Positions 32,370 to 42,111 of a stretch of 64,000 bases of DNA are shown here, piece by piece. This DNA is from Antarcticimicrobium sp040365005 (GTDB lineage Bacteria; Pseudomonadota; Alphaproteobacteria; Rhodobacterales; Rhodobacteraceae). Both the position numbers and the translations under genes were made by a program. The notes beneath the pieces were generated by a model. That model had not been told where the DNA came from, searched no databases, and saw only the letters and a program-made list of their open reading frames with translations. The first letter of the stretch is position 1. Every line of letters begins with the position of its first letter. Location of the stretch: the NCBI RefSeq assembly GCF_040365005.1, contig NZ_BAABWV010000001.1, positions 124,001 to 188,000 of the forward strand, given 5' to 3'.

Positions 32370-33902
32370 TCAATTCCGCCACAGATCCGGGGTGATCAGC
32401 GCAATGATCGCGAGGGTTTCGAGCCGGCCCAAAACCATTGTTGCGCAGAGCACCACCTTGGCCAGCCCGCCCAGTTCGGCCAGCCGGATCGGCGTGTCGG
32501 CGGCCACGTCGATCAGCGGCCCGGTGGTCGAGAGCGCGGCGATGCTCAGCACGATGGCTTGGTCGAAACTCAGCCCCAGCGCCGAGAGCACCACGCAGAC
32601 CAGCGTCAGCGTCAGCGCGAACATCATGAAGAAAATCCAGGCGATGAAGGCGCCGTTCTTCTGGATCCGTCGGTTGTAGCGTCCTTCGCCGCTGACCGAA
32701 CTGGGGTGAACCAGCCGCTCCATCTCGCGCAACCCGTTGAGGTAGAGCGCATAGACCCGCAACAGCTTGACCCCACCGGCCGTCGTGGCGACGCCGCCGC
32801 CGATCACCGACAGCCCCAACAGGATCAGGCCCGGTGTGTTCAGCCCCGACCATTGCCCGGCCTCGTCCCAGAACACGCTTTCGAACCCGGTGGTGGTCAG
32901 GAACGACATCACCGTGAACATCGCCCCCCACCAGGCTTCGAGGGCCAACAACGGATGCCCGTCGCTGCTCACGTCCAGCGCGGCCAGCCAGTGCCGCAGG
33001 AACAGCAGCAACGGAATGCCCAGGATGATCAGCAGCCCGGTGCGGAACTCCGGGTCGGTGGCGAGGTTGGCGCGCTTGACCGTCGCGGTATCGGTCGAAA
33101 AGGTCAGGCGGGACAGGGCGAAGAACATGAACAGGAACAGGATCGCCTCGCCCCAGATTCCGCTGGCCGCGCCGGACAATCCGCCGACCGGCGAGATCCC
33201 CGAGGTCGCCATCACCGACATCGCGTGACACAGCGCGGTGAGCCCGGTTTCCCCCGAGATCAGCAGCATGACCCAGACCACCACCGTCAGCCCGGCATAG
33301 ACCGGCGTCAGGGTGGCCGTTATCCGGACCAGCCTGCGGCGCGGATCGACCCCGGCCAGCGCGTTGGGCGTCGCCGCGGCGCGGCCCGGCTGTCCCCGCG
33401 CGGTCACTTCGAAGCCGCCCAGCGACAGCGGTGCCAGGATGGCCGAGGCGGCAATCCACATCACCAGCCCCCCCATCCAGCCGACCTGCGCCCGCCACAA
33501 GTGCAATGCACCGTCAAGCCGCGCCGGATCTTCAAACAGGTTGGCGCCGGTGGTGGTAATCGCGCTGACCATGTCGAAATAGGCGTTCAGATAGGTGGTG
33601 GTCTGCAGGGCCTCATAGAACGGCAGCGCCAGGAAAAGCGGCAACAGGGCAAAGGTCCCCAGCAGTGCCAGCAATTGCCCCAGGCTGCCGTGGCGCGGTC
33701 CCCCGCGCCCCAGTGCCAGTGCGATCAAGGTGACCCCGACGAGACCGAGCAACCCGGCAAAGAAGAAGTTCTGCGACACCAGGTGGTTCTTGCGGATCTC
33801 GGCATGGATCGCGGGCACCCACATCGACAGCGCCGCGATCCCCCAGATCATCAGGAACAACGGCAACCGCATCACGAGCCCGGGTTTGCTGCGCGTCGCC
33901 AT
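32370..33902 (-). CDS. trkH: Trk-type potassium uptake membrane subunit TrkH
   Basis: A 510-residue K+ translocation subunit with four repeated M1-P-M2-like units. Pore-loop segments are visible as SAITTTGANLF, MSVMATSGISPVGG, SFLTTTGFESVFWD and ALSTTGPLID, each with the filter glycine. It is used with TrkA, whose gene ends two bases upstream, so trkA-trkH form one unit. The complex takes up K+ with gating by nucleotide binding to TrkA. Length is typical for the family. Confidence 0.94.
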   Translation of the reverse strand: MATRSKPGLVMRLPLFLMIWGIAALSMWVPAIHAEIRKNHLVSQNFFFAGLLGLVGVTLIALALGRGGPRHGSLGQLLALLGTFALLPLFLALPFYEALQTTTYLNAYFDMVSAITTTGANLFEDPARLDGALHLWRAQVGWMGGLVMWIAASAILAPLSLGGFEVTARGQPGRAAATPNALAGVDPRRRLVRITATLTPVYAGLTVVVWVMLLISGETGLTALCHAMSVMATSGISPVGGLSGAASGIWGEAILFLFMFFALSRLTFSTDTATVKRANLATDPEFRTGLLIILGIPLLLFLRHWLAALDVSSDGHPLLALEAWWGAMFTVMSFLTTTGFESVFWDEAGQWSGLNTPGLILLGLSVIGGGVATTAGGVKLLRVYALYLNGLREMERLVHPSSVSGEGRYNRRIQKNGAFIAWIFFMMFALTLTLVCVVLSALGLSFDQAIVLSIAALSTTGPLIDVAADTPIRLAELGGLAKVVLCATMVLGRLETLAIIALITPDLWRN

Positions 33903-33904
33903 GG

Positions 33905-35281
33905 TCAGAAGAAGTCGATCGAGACCTGCAGCAGCCGCTCGACCTCGGGCACGTCGGCGGCCATGGCAAAGATCGCCACCACGTCGCCCTCCTCGATCCG
34001 CAGCTCGCCGGCCGGGCGCAGCACCTTGTCGCCCTTGCCGACCGCACCGACCAGCACCCCCTCGGGAAAGTCGATATCGCCCAGCTTCTGTCCCGCCATC
34101 GGCGAGGTCGACAACACCTCGGCCTCGATCATCTCGGCCTCGGCGTCCCCGATGGAATAGACCTGACGCACCCGCCCGTGGCGGATATGGCGCAGGATCG
34201 AGCTGACGGTGGTGGCGCGCGGGTTGATATAGGCGTCGATGCCCAGCGGCTCCATCAGCGGCACCAGCGTCGGATCGTTGATCAGCGCGATCGCCAGCGG
34301 ACAGCCCTCGGCCTTGGCGCGGACCGCCGACAGCATGTTGGTCTTGTCGTCGTCGGTGATCGCCAGCATGGCGTCGGCGCGTTCGATCCCGGCCTCCTTG
34401 AGCAGGCCCGAATCCAGCCCGTCGCCGTTGAGCACGATGGTGCGTTCCAGCGCCTCGGCCGCTCGCTCGGCCTGGGCACGGTTGCGCTCGATCACCTTGA
34501 CGCGGGTCCGGGTCCGGCGTTTTTCAAGCGCGTGCGCCACCTCCAGCCCGACGTTGCCCCCCCCGACGATGACCACCCGGTTCTGGGTTTTCTGGGTCTT
34601 GCCGAACACCTCGAGCGTTCGGTCCACGTCCTCGACATGGGAAAAGACGTAACAACTGTCGCCGATGAACAGCTGGTCGTCCGGCTCGGGCGCGAACAGG
34701 GTGCCGTCGCGCCGCACCCCGACGACGATCGCCCGAAGGGTCGAGAACAGGTCGGTCAACTGGCGCAGCGGCGTGTTCACGATCGGGCAGTTTTCATCCA
34801 CCATCACGCCCAGCAACTGTGCCCGCCCGTCCATGAAGGTCTCGGTATCGAAGGCCGCGGGCGCCGAGAGGCGCTGCATCGCGGCGGCGGCCACCTCGCG
34901 CTCGGGGCTGATCACCACGTCGATGGGCATGTGTTCGCGACGATACAGGTCGGAGTAAATCGCGGTCAGGTAGGATTGCGCCCTGAGCCGGGCGACCTTG
35001 CGCTGGATCGAGAACACCGAATGGGCTACCTGGCAGGTGACCATGTTGACCTCGTCCGAATGGGTGGCGGCGATCAGCATGTCAGCGTCGCGCGCGCCGG
35101 CCCGGTCAAGCACGTCCGGGTAGCTGGCAAATCCGGCAATGCCCTGCACGTCCAGCGCTTCCGTGGCCCGGCGAACCAGGTCGGGGTTGTTGTCCACGAC
35201 CGTGACGTCGTTGTGTTCCCCCGATAGGTGGCGGGCGATCTGCCAACCCACCTGCCCCGCACCGCAAATGATGACTTTCAT
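33905..35281 (-). CDS. trkA: Trk system potassium transporter regulatory subunit TrkA
   Basis: A 458-residue cytoplasmic ring subunit with two tandem RCK units. Each has a Rossmann NAD-binding motif, GAGQVGWQIARHL at residues 6-18 and VIVGGGNVGLEVAHALE near 236, followed by a TrkA_C domain. It binds NAD(H)/ATP and gates TrkH, which follows on the same strand at two bases' distance. In Rhodobacterales this pair usually follows ntrYX. Here a small lipoprotein gene on the other strand lies between ntrX and trkA. Confidence 0.95.
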   Translation of the reverse strand: MKVIICGAGQVGWQIARHLSGEHNDVTVVDNNPDLVRRATEALDVQGIAGFASYPDVLDRAGARDADMLIAATHSDEVNMVTCQVAHSVFSIQRKVARLRAQSYLTAIYSDLYRREHMPIDVVISPEREVAAAAMQRLSAPAAFDTETFMDGRAQLLGVMVDENCPIVNTPLRQLTDLFSTLRAIVVGVRRDGTLFAPEPDDQLFIGDSCYVFSHVEDVDRTLEVFGKTQKTQNRVVIVGGGNVGLEVAHALEKRRTRTRVKVIERNRAQAERAAEALERTIVLNGDGLDSGLLKEAGIERADAMLAITDDDKTNMLSAVRAKAEGCPLAIALINDPTLVPLMEPLGIDAYINPRATTVSSILRHIRHGRVRQVYSIGDAEAEMIEAEVLSTSPMAGQKLGDIDFPEGVLVGAVGKGDKVLRPAGELRIEEGDVVAIFAMAADVPEVERLLQVSIDFF

Positions 35282-35379
35282 CTATAATGCTTCCCTGCCG
35301 ACAGGGGTTTTGAATGACAGATGCCCCCGGAACGGTCAATTCAATTGTACCGCTTCCCACTCTGCGGCATTCTAATGCC

Positions 35380-35847
35380 ATGAGACCTGCTGCACGCCTG
35401 ATCTGTTCCGCCCTGTTCCTCGTCGGTTGCGCGCCGATGTCGCTGTATTATCAACCCGGCGTTTCTGTGGCGCGGATGCAGGACGACACCACCCGATGCG
35501 AGGTTCGCGCGCTGCGCGAAGCGCCGGTGGCCACCCAGATCCGCCAGTCTCCGCCGACCTTCGTGCCGGGGCGGCGCATCTGCAACCCGAAAGGCGAATG
35601 CCACGTCCGGCCGGGGCATTGGGTCGACGGGCCGATCTATACCGTCGACGTGAACGCGGGACTGCGCGCGCGGGTGACCCAGCTTTGCATGAGTGAAAAG
35701 GGCTATGACCCGGTGACCCTGCCGCTGTGCCCGGCCGAGGTGCGACAGGCAACGCCGCCGGGGGTGACACGGGTGCTGCCGCGTCTGACCGAGGGTGCCT
35801 GCGTGATCCGCAACGACGACGGCAGTTGGCAGATCGTCGCCCGCTGA
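35380..35847 (+). CDS. Putative lipoprotein of unknown function
   Basis: A 155-residue protein with a lipoprotein signal, RLICSALFLVGC, giving lipidated Cys at residue 17. The mature part has four further cysteines (in RCEVRA, RICNPKGEC and TQLCMSEK regions and near the C-terminus) that could pair in the periplasm. I do not recognise the family. I start at the ATG at 35380 because it opens the lipobox peptide; the longer frame from 35314 would bury it. It is divergent from trkA and convergent with ntrX, so it is probably its own unit. Confidence 0.72.
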   Translation: MRPAARLICSALFLVGCAPMSLYYQPGVSVARMQDDTTRCEVRALREAPVATQIRQSPPTFVPGRRICNPKGECHVRPGHWVDGPIYTVDVNAGLRARVTQLCMSEKGYDPVTLPLCPAEVRQATPPGVTRVLPRLTEGACVIRNDDGSWQIVAR

Positions 35848-35859
35848 GGGGCTGGCCCG

Positions 35860-37263
35860 CTACTCTGCCGCCTCGTCGACCCGCGCCACCCGCGCGCCGG
35901 ATTTCTGCGAGGTGACCACGCCCAGCGATTTCAGTTTCCGGTGCAGGGCGCTGCGCTCCATGCCGACGAAACTGGCGGTGCGGCTGATGTTGCCGCCGAA
36001 CCGGTTGATCTGGGTCAGCAGGTATTCGCGCTCGAAGGCTTCGCGCGCCTCGCGCAGCGGCAGCGTGGCCAGCGCGCCCGACAGCACGACGCGGCCATCG
36101 TCGGCGGGTTTGTCATCGTCGCCGGGAAGCTCGCTCGCCTCGATCGGGCCGGTTCCATCGCCGAGGATCAACACCCGTTCGATCAGGTTCTTGAGTTGCC
36201 GCACGTTGCCGGGCCAGACCATGGTCTGCATCAGCGCGATCGCCTCCTCGGTGAGTTCGCGGCGGGGCAGCCCCTGGCTGGCATGACAGCTCTCGATGAA
36301 ATGCGCCGCCAGCACCGGGATGTCCTCGCGGCGGTCCTCCAGCGAGGGCACCGCAATCGGAACCACGTTGAGCCGGTGGAACAGTTCCTGGCGAAAGCGG
36401 CCCTCGTCGATTTCCTCTTCGAGGTTGCGGTTTGTGCTGGATATCACCCGCAGGTCGACCCGGACCTTATCGGTGCCGCCGACCCTCTGGAACTGCTGGT
36501 CCACCAGGACTCGCAGGATCTTGGACTGGGTGCCCTGGGGCATGTCCGCGACCTCGTCGAAGAAGATCACGCCGCCATGGGCCTCTTCCAGCAGACCGGG
36601 TTCGACTCCGCGCTCCGCGGTCTCGCGCCCGAACAGCACCTCTTCCATGCGCTCGGGCGCGATCGAGGCGCAGTTGACGCTGACAAAGGGGGCATTGGCG
36701 CGGCTGGAATTGGCGTGGATATAGCGCGCGGCGATCTCCTTGCCGGAGCCGGCCGGCCCGCTCAGCATCACCCGCCCGTTCGACTTGGTCACCTTGTCGA
36801 GCTGGCCCTGCAGGGTGCGGAAGGCGGCACTTTGACCGATCATCTCGGCGCTGGTCACCTCGCGGCGTTTCAGCGCGCTGTTCTCGCGCCGCAGGCGCGA
36901 GGTTTCCATCGCCCGGCGGATTACCACCATCAACTGGTCGATGTTGAACGGTTTCTCGATGAAATCATAGGCGCCCTGCTTGATCGCCGCGACCGCGATC
37001 TCGATGTTGCCATGCCCGGAGATGATCACCACCGGCACGTCCGGGTTGTCGCGCTTGACCGTCTTGAGGATGTCGATCCCGTCCATCCGGCTGTCCTTGA
37101 GCCAGATGTCGAGGATCAGAAGCGCCGGCGCCTCGGTGTTGATCGCCGCCATGCACTCGTCGGAATTGCCGGCCCGCCGGGTGGCAAACCCCTCGTCCTC
37201 GAGAATATCGGAGATCAGTTCGCGGATGTCGCGTTCGTCGTCAACAATCAGAATATCACTCAT
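35860..37263 (-). CDS. ntrX: Nitrogen/redox response regulator NtrX (GAFTGA-less)
   Basis: A 467-residue response regulator, partner of NtrY. The receiver domain has D52 as phosphorylation site; then comes an AAA+ domain with Walker A GPAGSGKE and Walker B FFDEVADMP, and a C-terminal Fis-type helix-turn-helix (SRTASFVGMERSALHRKLKSLGV). Where sigma54 activators have the GAFTGA loop, this protein reads LFGRETAERGVEPGLLEEA, so the sigma54-contact loop is missing. That suggests it works with sigma70-type RNA polymerase or as a repressor. It overlaps ntrY by four bases. Confidence 0.94.
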   Translation of the reverse strand: MSDILIVDDERDIRELISDILEDEGFATRRAGNSDECMAAINTEAPALLILDIWLKDSRMDGIDILKTVKRDNPDVPVVIISGHGNIEIAVAAIKQGAYDFIEKPFNIDQLMVVIRRAMETSRLRRENSALKRREVTSAEMIGQSAAFRTLQGQLDKVTKSNGRVMLSGPAGSGKEIAARYIHANSSRANAPFVSVNCASIAPERMEEVLFGRETAERGVEPGLLEEAHGGVIFFDEVADMPQGTQSKILRVLVDQQFQRVGGTDKVRVDLRVISSTNRNLEEEIDEGRFRQELFHRLNVVPIAVPSLEDRREDIPVLAAHFIESCHASQGLPRRELTEEAIALMQTMVWPGNVRQLKNLIERVLILGDGTGPIEASELPGDDDKPADDGRVVLSGALATLPLREAREAFEREYLLTQINRFGGNISRTASFVGMERSALHRKLKSLGVVTSQKSGARVARVDEAAE

Positions 37264-39548
37264 GTCATACCTGCTATAAACTTTTGTTTTCTGTTCGGCG
37301 GGCGCGTCTGGGCGGATCCGGCGGTGGCCATCGCCGCCGGAAGGCGGATCACGGCCATGGCACCGAAATGGACCTGCCCCTCGAAGACCGGCGCATCCTG
37401 CAGTGTCAGGTTGCCGCCATGTTCCTCGATGATCTTCTTGACGATGGGCAGGCCCAGTCCGGTGCCCTCGTCCCGGGTGGTGACGTAGGGTTCGAACAGC
37501 CGCGCGCGATCCTCGGGCAGGCCGATTCCGTTGTCGGCGATGGTGATCTCGCTGCCCTCTTGCGTTTGCGCCAGACGGACGCGGATTTCCGGCGCGAACC
37601 CCTCGGGCGCACCGCGCTTTTCAAGGCTTTCGATCGCCTCGCCGGCGTTCTTGATCAGGTTGGTCAGGGCCTGCGACAGCATGGTCGCGTCCACCTCGGA
37701 CATGACCGGCCCCTCGGGAAGGTCGGACTTGAGCGCGACATCGGGTTGCCCGGTTCGCTGCAACAGGACCGCATCGGCCACCAGTTTCACCAAGTCCTCG
37801 CTGTGCCGTTCCGGCTCGGGCATGCGGGCGAACTTGGAGAACTCGTTGACGATACGGTGCAAATCGTTGGTCTGGCGCACGATCACGTCGGTCATGGATT
37901 CGAGCGCGTCGCTGTCCTCCTCGCCCAACCGGGGGGCGAACTTGCGCTTGATCCGCTCGGCGCTGAGCTTGATCGGAGTCAGCGGGTTCTTGATCTCATG
38001 GGCGATGCGCCGGGCGACGTCGCCCCAAGCGGCCAGGCGTTGGGCGCTGACCAGATCGGTCACGTCGTCGAAGGCGACCACATAGCCCTCCAGCCCGCCA
38101 TCCTCGCCCGAGCGAGTCGCAAGGCGGACCAGAAGGTGCTCCAGCCGACCCTCCCGCGATACCTTGACCTCGCCCTGCGCAGTGCCCGTTCTGGAGACCT
38201 TCACACTGTCGAACAGCGGCCCGAACTCGGGCACCGCCACCTCCAGCGCCAGCGCGGTTTCGCCGCCCGACCATCCCAGCAGCCGCTCGGCGGACCGGTT
38301 GACGAAGGTCACCCGCCCCTCCGGGTCAAGGCCGACAACGCCCGAGGTCACCGAACTGAGCACGGAATCGAACAGCCGCCGTCGCGCTTCGATCTGGCGC
38401 GTATTGTCCAACAGGGTCTGGCGCTGGCCCTTCAACTGGCGCGTCATCTGGTTGAAGTAGCGGCCCAGCATGGCGATCTCGTCGTCGCCCTCTTCCTCGA
38501 CCACCTGGACGTCGAGGTCGCCGGTTCCCACCCGTTGCGCCGCGGTCGTCAGCCGCCCCACCGGACGCGACAGCCGTTCGGCGAACCACAGGCCCAGCCA
38601 GACCGCCGCAAGGATCAGGATCACCGCGAAGCCGATATAAAGCAGCCCGAATTCGAATAGGACCCGGCCCCGGTCGCTCTCGAGTTGTTGATAGAGGACC
38701 ACGGTCTGCTTGGTGTCGTCGAGAAGGTTCAGGATCCCGCCATCGACTTCGCGGCTGACATAAAGGAACCGGTCGACAAAGGCATTCAGCCGCACCAGCG
38801 CCCGAAACTCGTTGTTGTCCCAGTCCTGGATGATCACCATCCCGGTCTTGCTGGCCTCGGCGATCTGTTCGTCGGTGGGCCGGTCGAAATCGAAAAGGTA
38901 GGACCGTTCTCCGCGCGCCCGGATCTCTCCGGTGCCGTCGATCACATAGGCCTCTCGCAGCCCGCGCTGGATCTGGCCCTGTCCCTGCGCCAACATCTGC
39001 CGCAACTCGGCATCGTTGATGAAAAAGGCCACCGCGCGGCTTTTGTCGAGGAAACGGGCCAGCGCGCGGGCGTCTTCCTCCAGATCCTCTCGGTGTTCCT
39101 GTTCATAGGCCTCCGCCGCCGAGAGCGAGGTGCCGACCACCTGCCGCACCCGGTCCGAGAACCAGCCCTCCAGCCCGATATTCAGGGTCAGCATCGCAAA
39201 GACCGCGACGATCACGGTCGGCAGCAGCGCCAGGAAGGTGAAAACACCGATCAGCCGCAGGTGCAGGCGGGAACCCGCCGATTTCGCCCGTCGCGCCGCG
39301 ATCAGCCGGCCAAGCTGGCCCAGAACCAGGGCCGCAACCACCAGAACATAGACGAGATCGGCCAGCAGGATGACCCGCAGCCCCGGCGCCGAGGCATTCA
39401 GATCGAACGGCCCCAGCACCATGAAAGTGGCCAGCGCCAGCGCTGGACCCAGCAACACCAGCCCAAGCGTGCCGATATTGCGGGCGCGCCGTGTGCGCCG
39501 CCACCTGTTTACTGCTGGAAACAGCCCGTATTGTGACCGGCTTGTCAC
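37260..39548 (-). CDS. ntrY: Sensor histidine kinase NtrY
   Basis: A 762-residue membrane kinase. The N-terminal part has about four TM helices with a periplasmic domain, followed by HAMP (about 330-385), PAS (about 400-500), HisKA with the phospho-acceptor in RIAHEIKNPLTPIKLSAERI, and an HATPase domain with DNGIGLPEDRARLFEPYVTT. It phosphorylates NtrX in response to nitrogen or oxygen/redox state. The start is a GTG at 39548 with GAGGG upstream. About 110 bases separate it from ntrC, long enough for a promoter of its own, although the whole cluster may be co-transcribed. It overlaps ntrX by ATGA. Confidence 0.94.
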   Translation of the reverse strand: MTSRSQYGLFPAVNRWRRTRRARNIGTLGLVLLGPALALATFMVLGPFDLNASAPGLRVILLADLVYVLVVAALVLGQLGRLIAARRAKSAGSRLHLRLIGVFTFLALLPTVIVAVFAMLTLNIGLEGWFSDRVRQVVGTSLSAAEAYEQEHREDLEEDARALARFLDKSRAVAFFINDAELRQMLAQGQGQIQRGLREAYVIDGTGEIRARGERSYLFDFDRPTDEQIAEASKTGMVIIQDWDNNEFRALVRLNAFVDRFLYVSREVDGGILNLLDDTKQTVVLYQQLESDRGRVLFEFGLLYIGFAVILILAAVWLGLWFAERLSRPVGRLTTAAQRVGTGDLDVQVVEEEGDDEIAMLGRYFNQMTRQLKGQRQTLLDNTRQIEARRRLFDSVLSSVTSGVVGLDPEGRVTFVNRSAERLLGWSGGETALALEVAVPEFGPLFDSVKVSRTGTAQGEVKVSREGRLEHLLVRLATRSGEDGGLEGYVVAFDDVTDLVSAQRLAAWGDVARRIAHEIKNPLTPIKLSAERIKRKFAPRLGEEDSDALESMTDVIVRQTNDLHRIVNEFSKFARMPEPERHSEDLVKLVADAVLLQRTGQPDVALKSDLPEGPVMSEVDATMLSQALTNLIKNAGEAIESLEKRGAPEGFAPEIRVRLAQTQEGSEITIADNGIGLPEDRARLFEPYVTTRDEGTGLGLPIVKKIIEEHGGNLTLQDAPVFEGQVHFGAMAVIRLPAAMATAGSAQTRPPNRKQKFIAGMT

Positions 39549-39658
39549 CTGCTGCCCTCATCAATGTGTGCCGCTTGCGCGGCTGACCGCCAAATGTCGT
39601 GGTCTATTCCGGCGCCAAATCAGTACTGGCACCGGACCGCCACGGTTCTGTGGCCTTT

Positions 39659-41029
39659 TTACATCAATTTGCGGCGGCGTGTCACCTCTATATCGAGATC
39701 GGTGATCTTCTTGCGCAGGGTATTGCGGTTAATTCCCAGTAATTCCGCACATTTTGCCTGGTTTCCGCCGGTCGCCTCGAGGGCGATCTCGATCAGCGGC
39801 ATTTCGACCTCGCGCAGGATTCGCGCATAGAGCCCCGGCGGCGGCAGCATGTCGCCATGCAGATCGAAATAGCGTTGCAGGTGACGGGCGACCGAGGCGC
39901 TCAGCTTTTCCGACCCGCCGTTGTCCAGCACCGGCTCCATCTCGGGTTGGCGGCCCAGCACTGCCTCGACCTCCGAGCGGGAGATTTCCTCGGCCCGCCC
40001 GGTCAGGACCAGCCGCCGCACCGCGTTTTCCAGTTGGCGCACGTTGCCGGGCCAGGAATAGGCCCGCACCAGCGCCTCGGCCTCTTCGCCGAGATAGCGT
40101 TTCGGCGCCCCGTCGCGTTCGGTCCGGGTGAGGAAGTGTTCGGCCAGGAGCGGGATGTCATCGACCCGTTCGCGCAGCGCCGGCACGTGGATGTTGGTGC
40201 CGCTCAGCCGGTAATAAAGATCCTGGCGCAGCCGTCCCTCTTCCATCGCCTTGGTCGCATTGCCCTGGCTGGTGGCCATGAAGCGCGGCACGTGATCGCC
40301 GGGCGCGTCCATCATCCGCACGATACGCGCCTGCACCTCTTCCTCCAGGTCGCCGATCTCGTCGACCAGGAGCGTGCCGCCCTTGACCCGCGCCAGCACG
40401 CGCGCCGGGCCTTCAAGTTCTTGCAGGTCGGCGCCCGAGACGGTCACGAAGGGCAGCGTGCGCCGGTCCGAGAAATCATGGATCGCCCGCGCGATCAGCG
40501 ATTTCCCGGTGCCGCTCTCGCCGGTGATCAGCACCGGCAGATCGGTGTTCATGACCCGCGCCACCAGGCGATAGAGCGCCTGCATCGCCGGGGTCCGCCC
40601 GACCAGGGGCAATTCGTCGGGGCGATCGGCCTCTTCCGGCTGGTCCTGTTCGGAGGGCGCGCGCCGCTTTTGTTCCAGCGCGCGGGCGGTCCGCTTCATC
40701 AGGTCGGGCAGATCGAAGGGCTTGGGCAGGTAGTCATAGGCTTCGGCCTCGGCCGCCTGGATCGCCGTCATGATGGTGTTCTGCGCCGAGATCACGATCA
40801 CCGGAAGACCGGGACGATCCTGCGAGATCTTGGGCAGCATCTCCAACCCGTTGCCGTCGGGCATGACCACGTCGGAAATCACCACGTCACCCTTGCCCTC
40901 TCCGACCCAGCGCATCAGCGTGGTCAGCGAGCTGGTCGCATGTACCTTGCACCCGGCGCGCGTCAGCGCCTGGGTCAGGACCGTTCGGATCGTGCGGTCG
41001 TCATCTGCGACCAGAACCGTGCCATCCAT
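39659..41029 (-). CDS. ntrC: Nitrogen regulation response regulator NtrC (GAFTGA-less)
   Basis: A 456-residue regulator with receiver phosphorylation site D53 (VVISDVVMPDG), AAA+ domain with Walker A GESGTGKS, and C-terminal Fis-type helix-turn-helix (GGNQAKCAELLGINRNTLRKKI). The central domain has lost the stretch around GAFTGA: the sequence goes from SGADLQELEGPARVLARVKGG directly to the Walker B LLVDEIGD. Rhodobacter capsulatus NtrC is the known precedent; it activates sigma70 polymerase. I use the ATG at 41029, which overlaps the ntrB stop as TGATG and follows AAGGAG; a TTG three bases upstream is possible. Confidence 0.95.
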   Translation of the reverse strand: MDGTVLVADDDRTIRTVLTQALTRAGCKVHATSSLTTLMRWVGEGKGDVVISDVVMPDGNGLEMLPKISQDRPGLPVIVISAQNTIMTAIQAAEAEAYDYLPKPFDLPDLMKRTARALEQKRRAPSEQDQPEEADRPDELPLVGRTPAMQALYRLVARVMNTDLPVLITGESGTGKSLIARAIHDFSDRRTLPFVTVSGADLQELEGPARVLARVKGGTLLVDEIGDLEEEVQARIVRMMDAPGDHVPRFMATSQGNATKAMEEGRLRQDLYYRLSGTNIHVPALRERVDDIPLLAEHFLTRTERDGAPKRYLGEEAEALVRAYSWPGNVRQLENAVRRLVLTGRAEEISRSEVEAVLGRQPEMEPVLDNGGSEKLSASVARHLQRYFDLHGDMLPPPGLYARILREVEMPLIEIALEATGGNQAKCAELLGINRNTLRKKITDLDIEVTRRRKLM

Positions 41030-42111
41030 CAACCGTTCTCCTTGCTATCTTGGTCGCGCGGCACCCGGGCCAGCGACAAGCGAAATACCGTGCGTCCGGG
41101 CACAGAGGTCACGGAAATCCATCCGCCATGGTCAGAGACGATCTTGCTGACCAGCGCCAGCCCGAGTCCGGTGCCGTTCTCACGCCCGGACACGAAGGGG
41201 TCGAAGATGTCGCCCCGGATATCCTCGGGCAGGCCGGGACCGTCGTCTATGATCTCGACCTGCAGCGGCAGCGACCGGCCCGAACCGTCGGCCCGCCGCA
41301 GCCGGAAGGAATGTTCGAAATAGGTATGCAGCCGGATCGTCCCGCCCCTGGTATCGGCCGCCTCGGAGGCGTTCTTGACCAGGTTCAGCACCACTTGCAG
41401 CAACTGGTCCGGATCGCCCCAGGCCAGCGGCAGCGAGGGATCGTAATCCTCGATGATCTTCATGTGCGCGCCGAATCCCAGCAGCGCCGAGCGGCGCGCG
41501 CGATCCAGCACGTCGTGGATGTTCACCGGTTTCATGTCCGGCGGGCTGAGATTGCCGAACTGTTCGACCTGCTCCAGCAGCTTCACGATCCGGCGACTCT
41601 CGGCGACGATCAGATCGGTCAGCTCGAGATCCTCCTGGCTGAGGTTCATGCTCAGCAGTTGCGCCGCCCCGGTGATCCCGGCCAGCGGGTTCTTGATCTC
41701 ATGCGCCAGCATCTCGGCCATGCCGATTGCCGATTGCGCCGCCGAATGCACCGAATGGTTGCGGGTCATCCGTGCGGCCAGTTCCCGTGGCGAGATCATC
41801 ATGATCATCTGCCCCGGATGGCCCGATAGCGGCGCGATCTGCAGCCCGCATTGCAAAGGCGCGCGGTTGCCGGTGCCGACGTCGATATCGTTGACGAAAA
41901 GCGGTGTTCCCTTGTCCCGGGCGCGGGCAAAGGCATCCTCGATCGGCGCATCGATGGCGACCTGGTCCCAGACCGGCGTGCCGACCACCGATTTGCTCGA
42001 GGCGTTGAAGAACCCCTCGGCGGCGGTGTTGACGTCAAGGATGCGGTCGTCCTCCCCGATCAGGATGGCAGGCACCGGGAGCGAGCTCCAGATCGTTTGG
42101 TCGGAGGTCAT
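41029..42111 (-). CDS. ntrB: Nitrogen regulation sensor kinase NtrB
   Basis: A 360-residue soluble histidine kinase/phosphatase that controls NtrC under GlnB/PII. It has an N-terminal PAS domain (about 8-110), the HisKA motif MLAHEIKNPLAGI with H137, the N box LNLVKNASEAAD, and G boxes DDGPGLPEDIRGDIF and GTGLGLALV. The ATG at 42111 has AAAGGTGG upstream and overlaps dusB by four bases; the longer frame to 42243 lies inside dusB. Order dusB-ntrB-ntrC matches Rhodobacter nifR3-ntrB-ntrC. Confidence 0.95.
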   Translation of the reverse strand: MTSDQTIWSSLPVPAILIGEDDRILDVNTAAEGFFNASSKSVVGTPVWDQVAIDAPIEDAFARARDKGTPLFVNDIDVGTGNRAPLQCGLQIAPLSGHPGQMIMMISPRELAARMTRNHSVHSAAQSAIGMAEMLAHEIKNPLAGITGAAQLLSMNLSQEDLELTDLIVAESRRIVKLLEQVEQFGNLSPPDMKPVNIHDVLDRARRSALLGFGAHMKIIEDYDPSLPLAWGDPDQLLQVVLNLVKNASEAADTRGGTIRLHTYFEHSFRLRRADGSGRSLPLQVEIIDDGPGLPEDIRGDIFDPFVSGRENGTGLGLALVSKIVSDHGGWISVTSVPGRTVFRLSLARVPRDQDSKENG

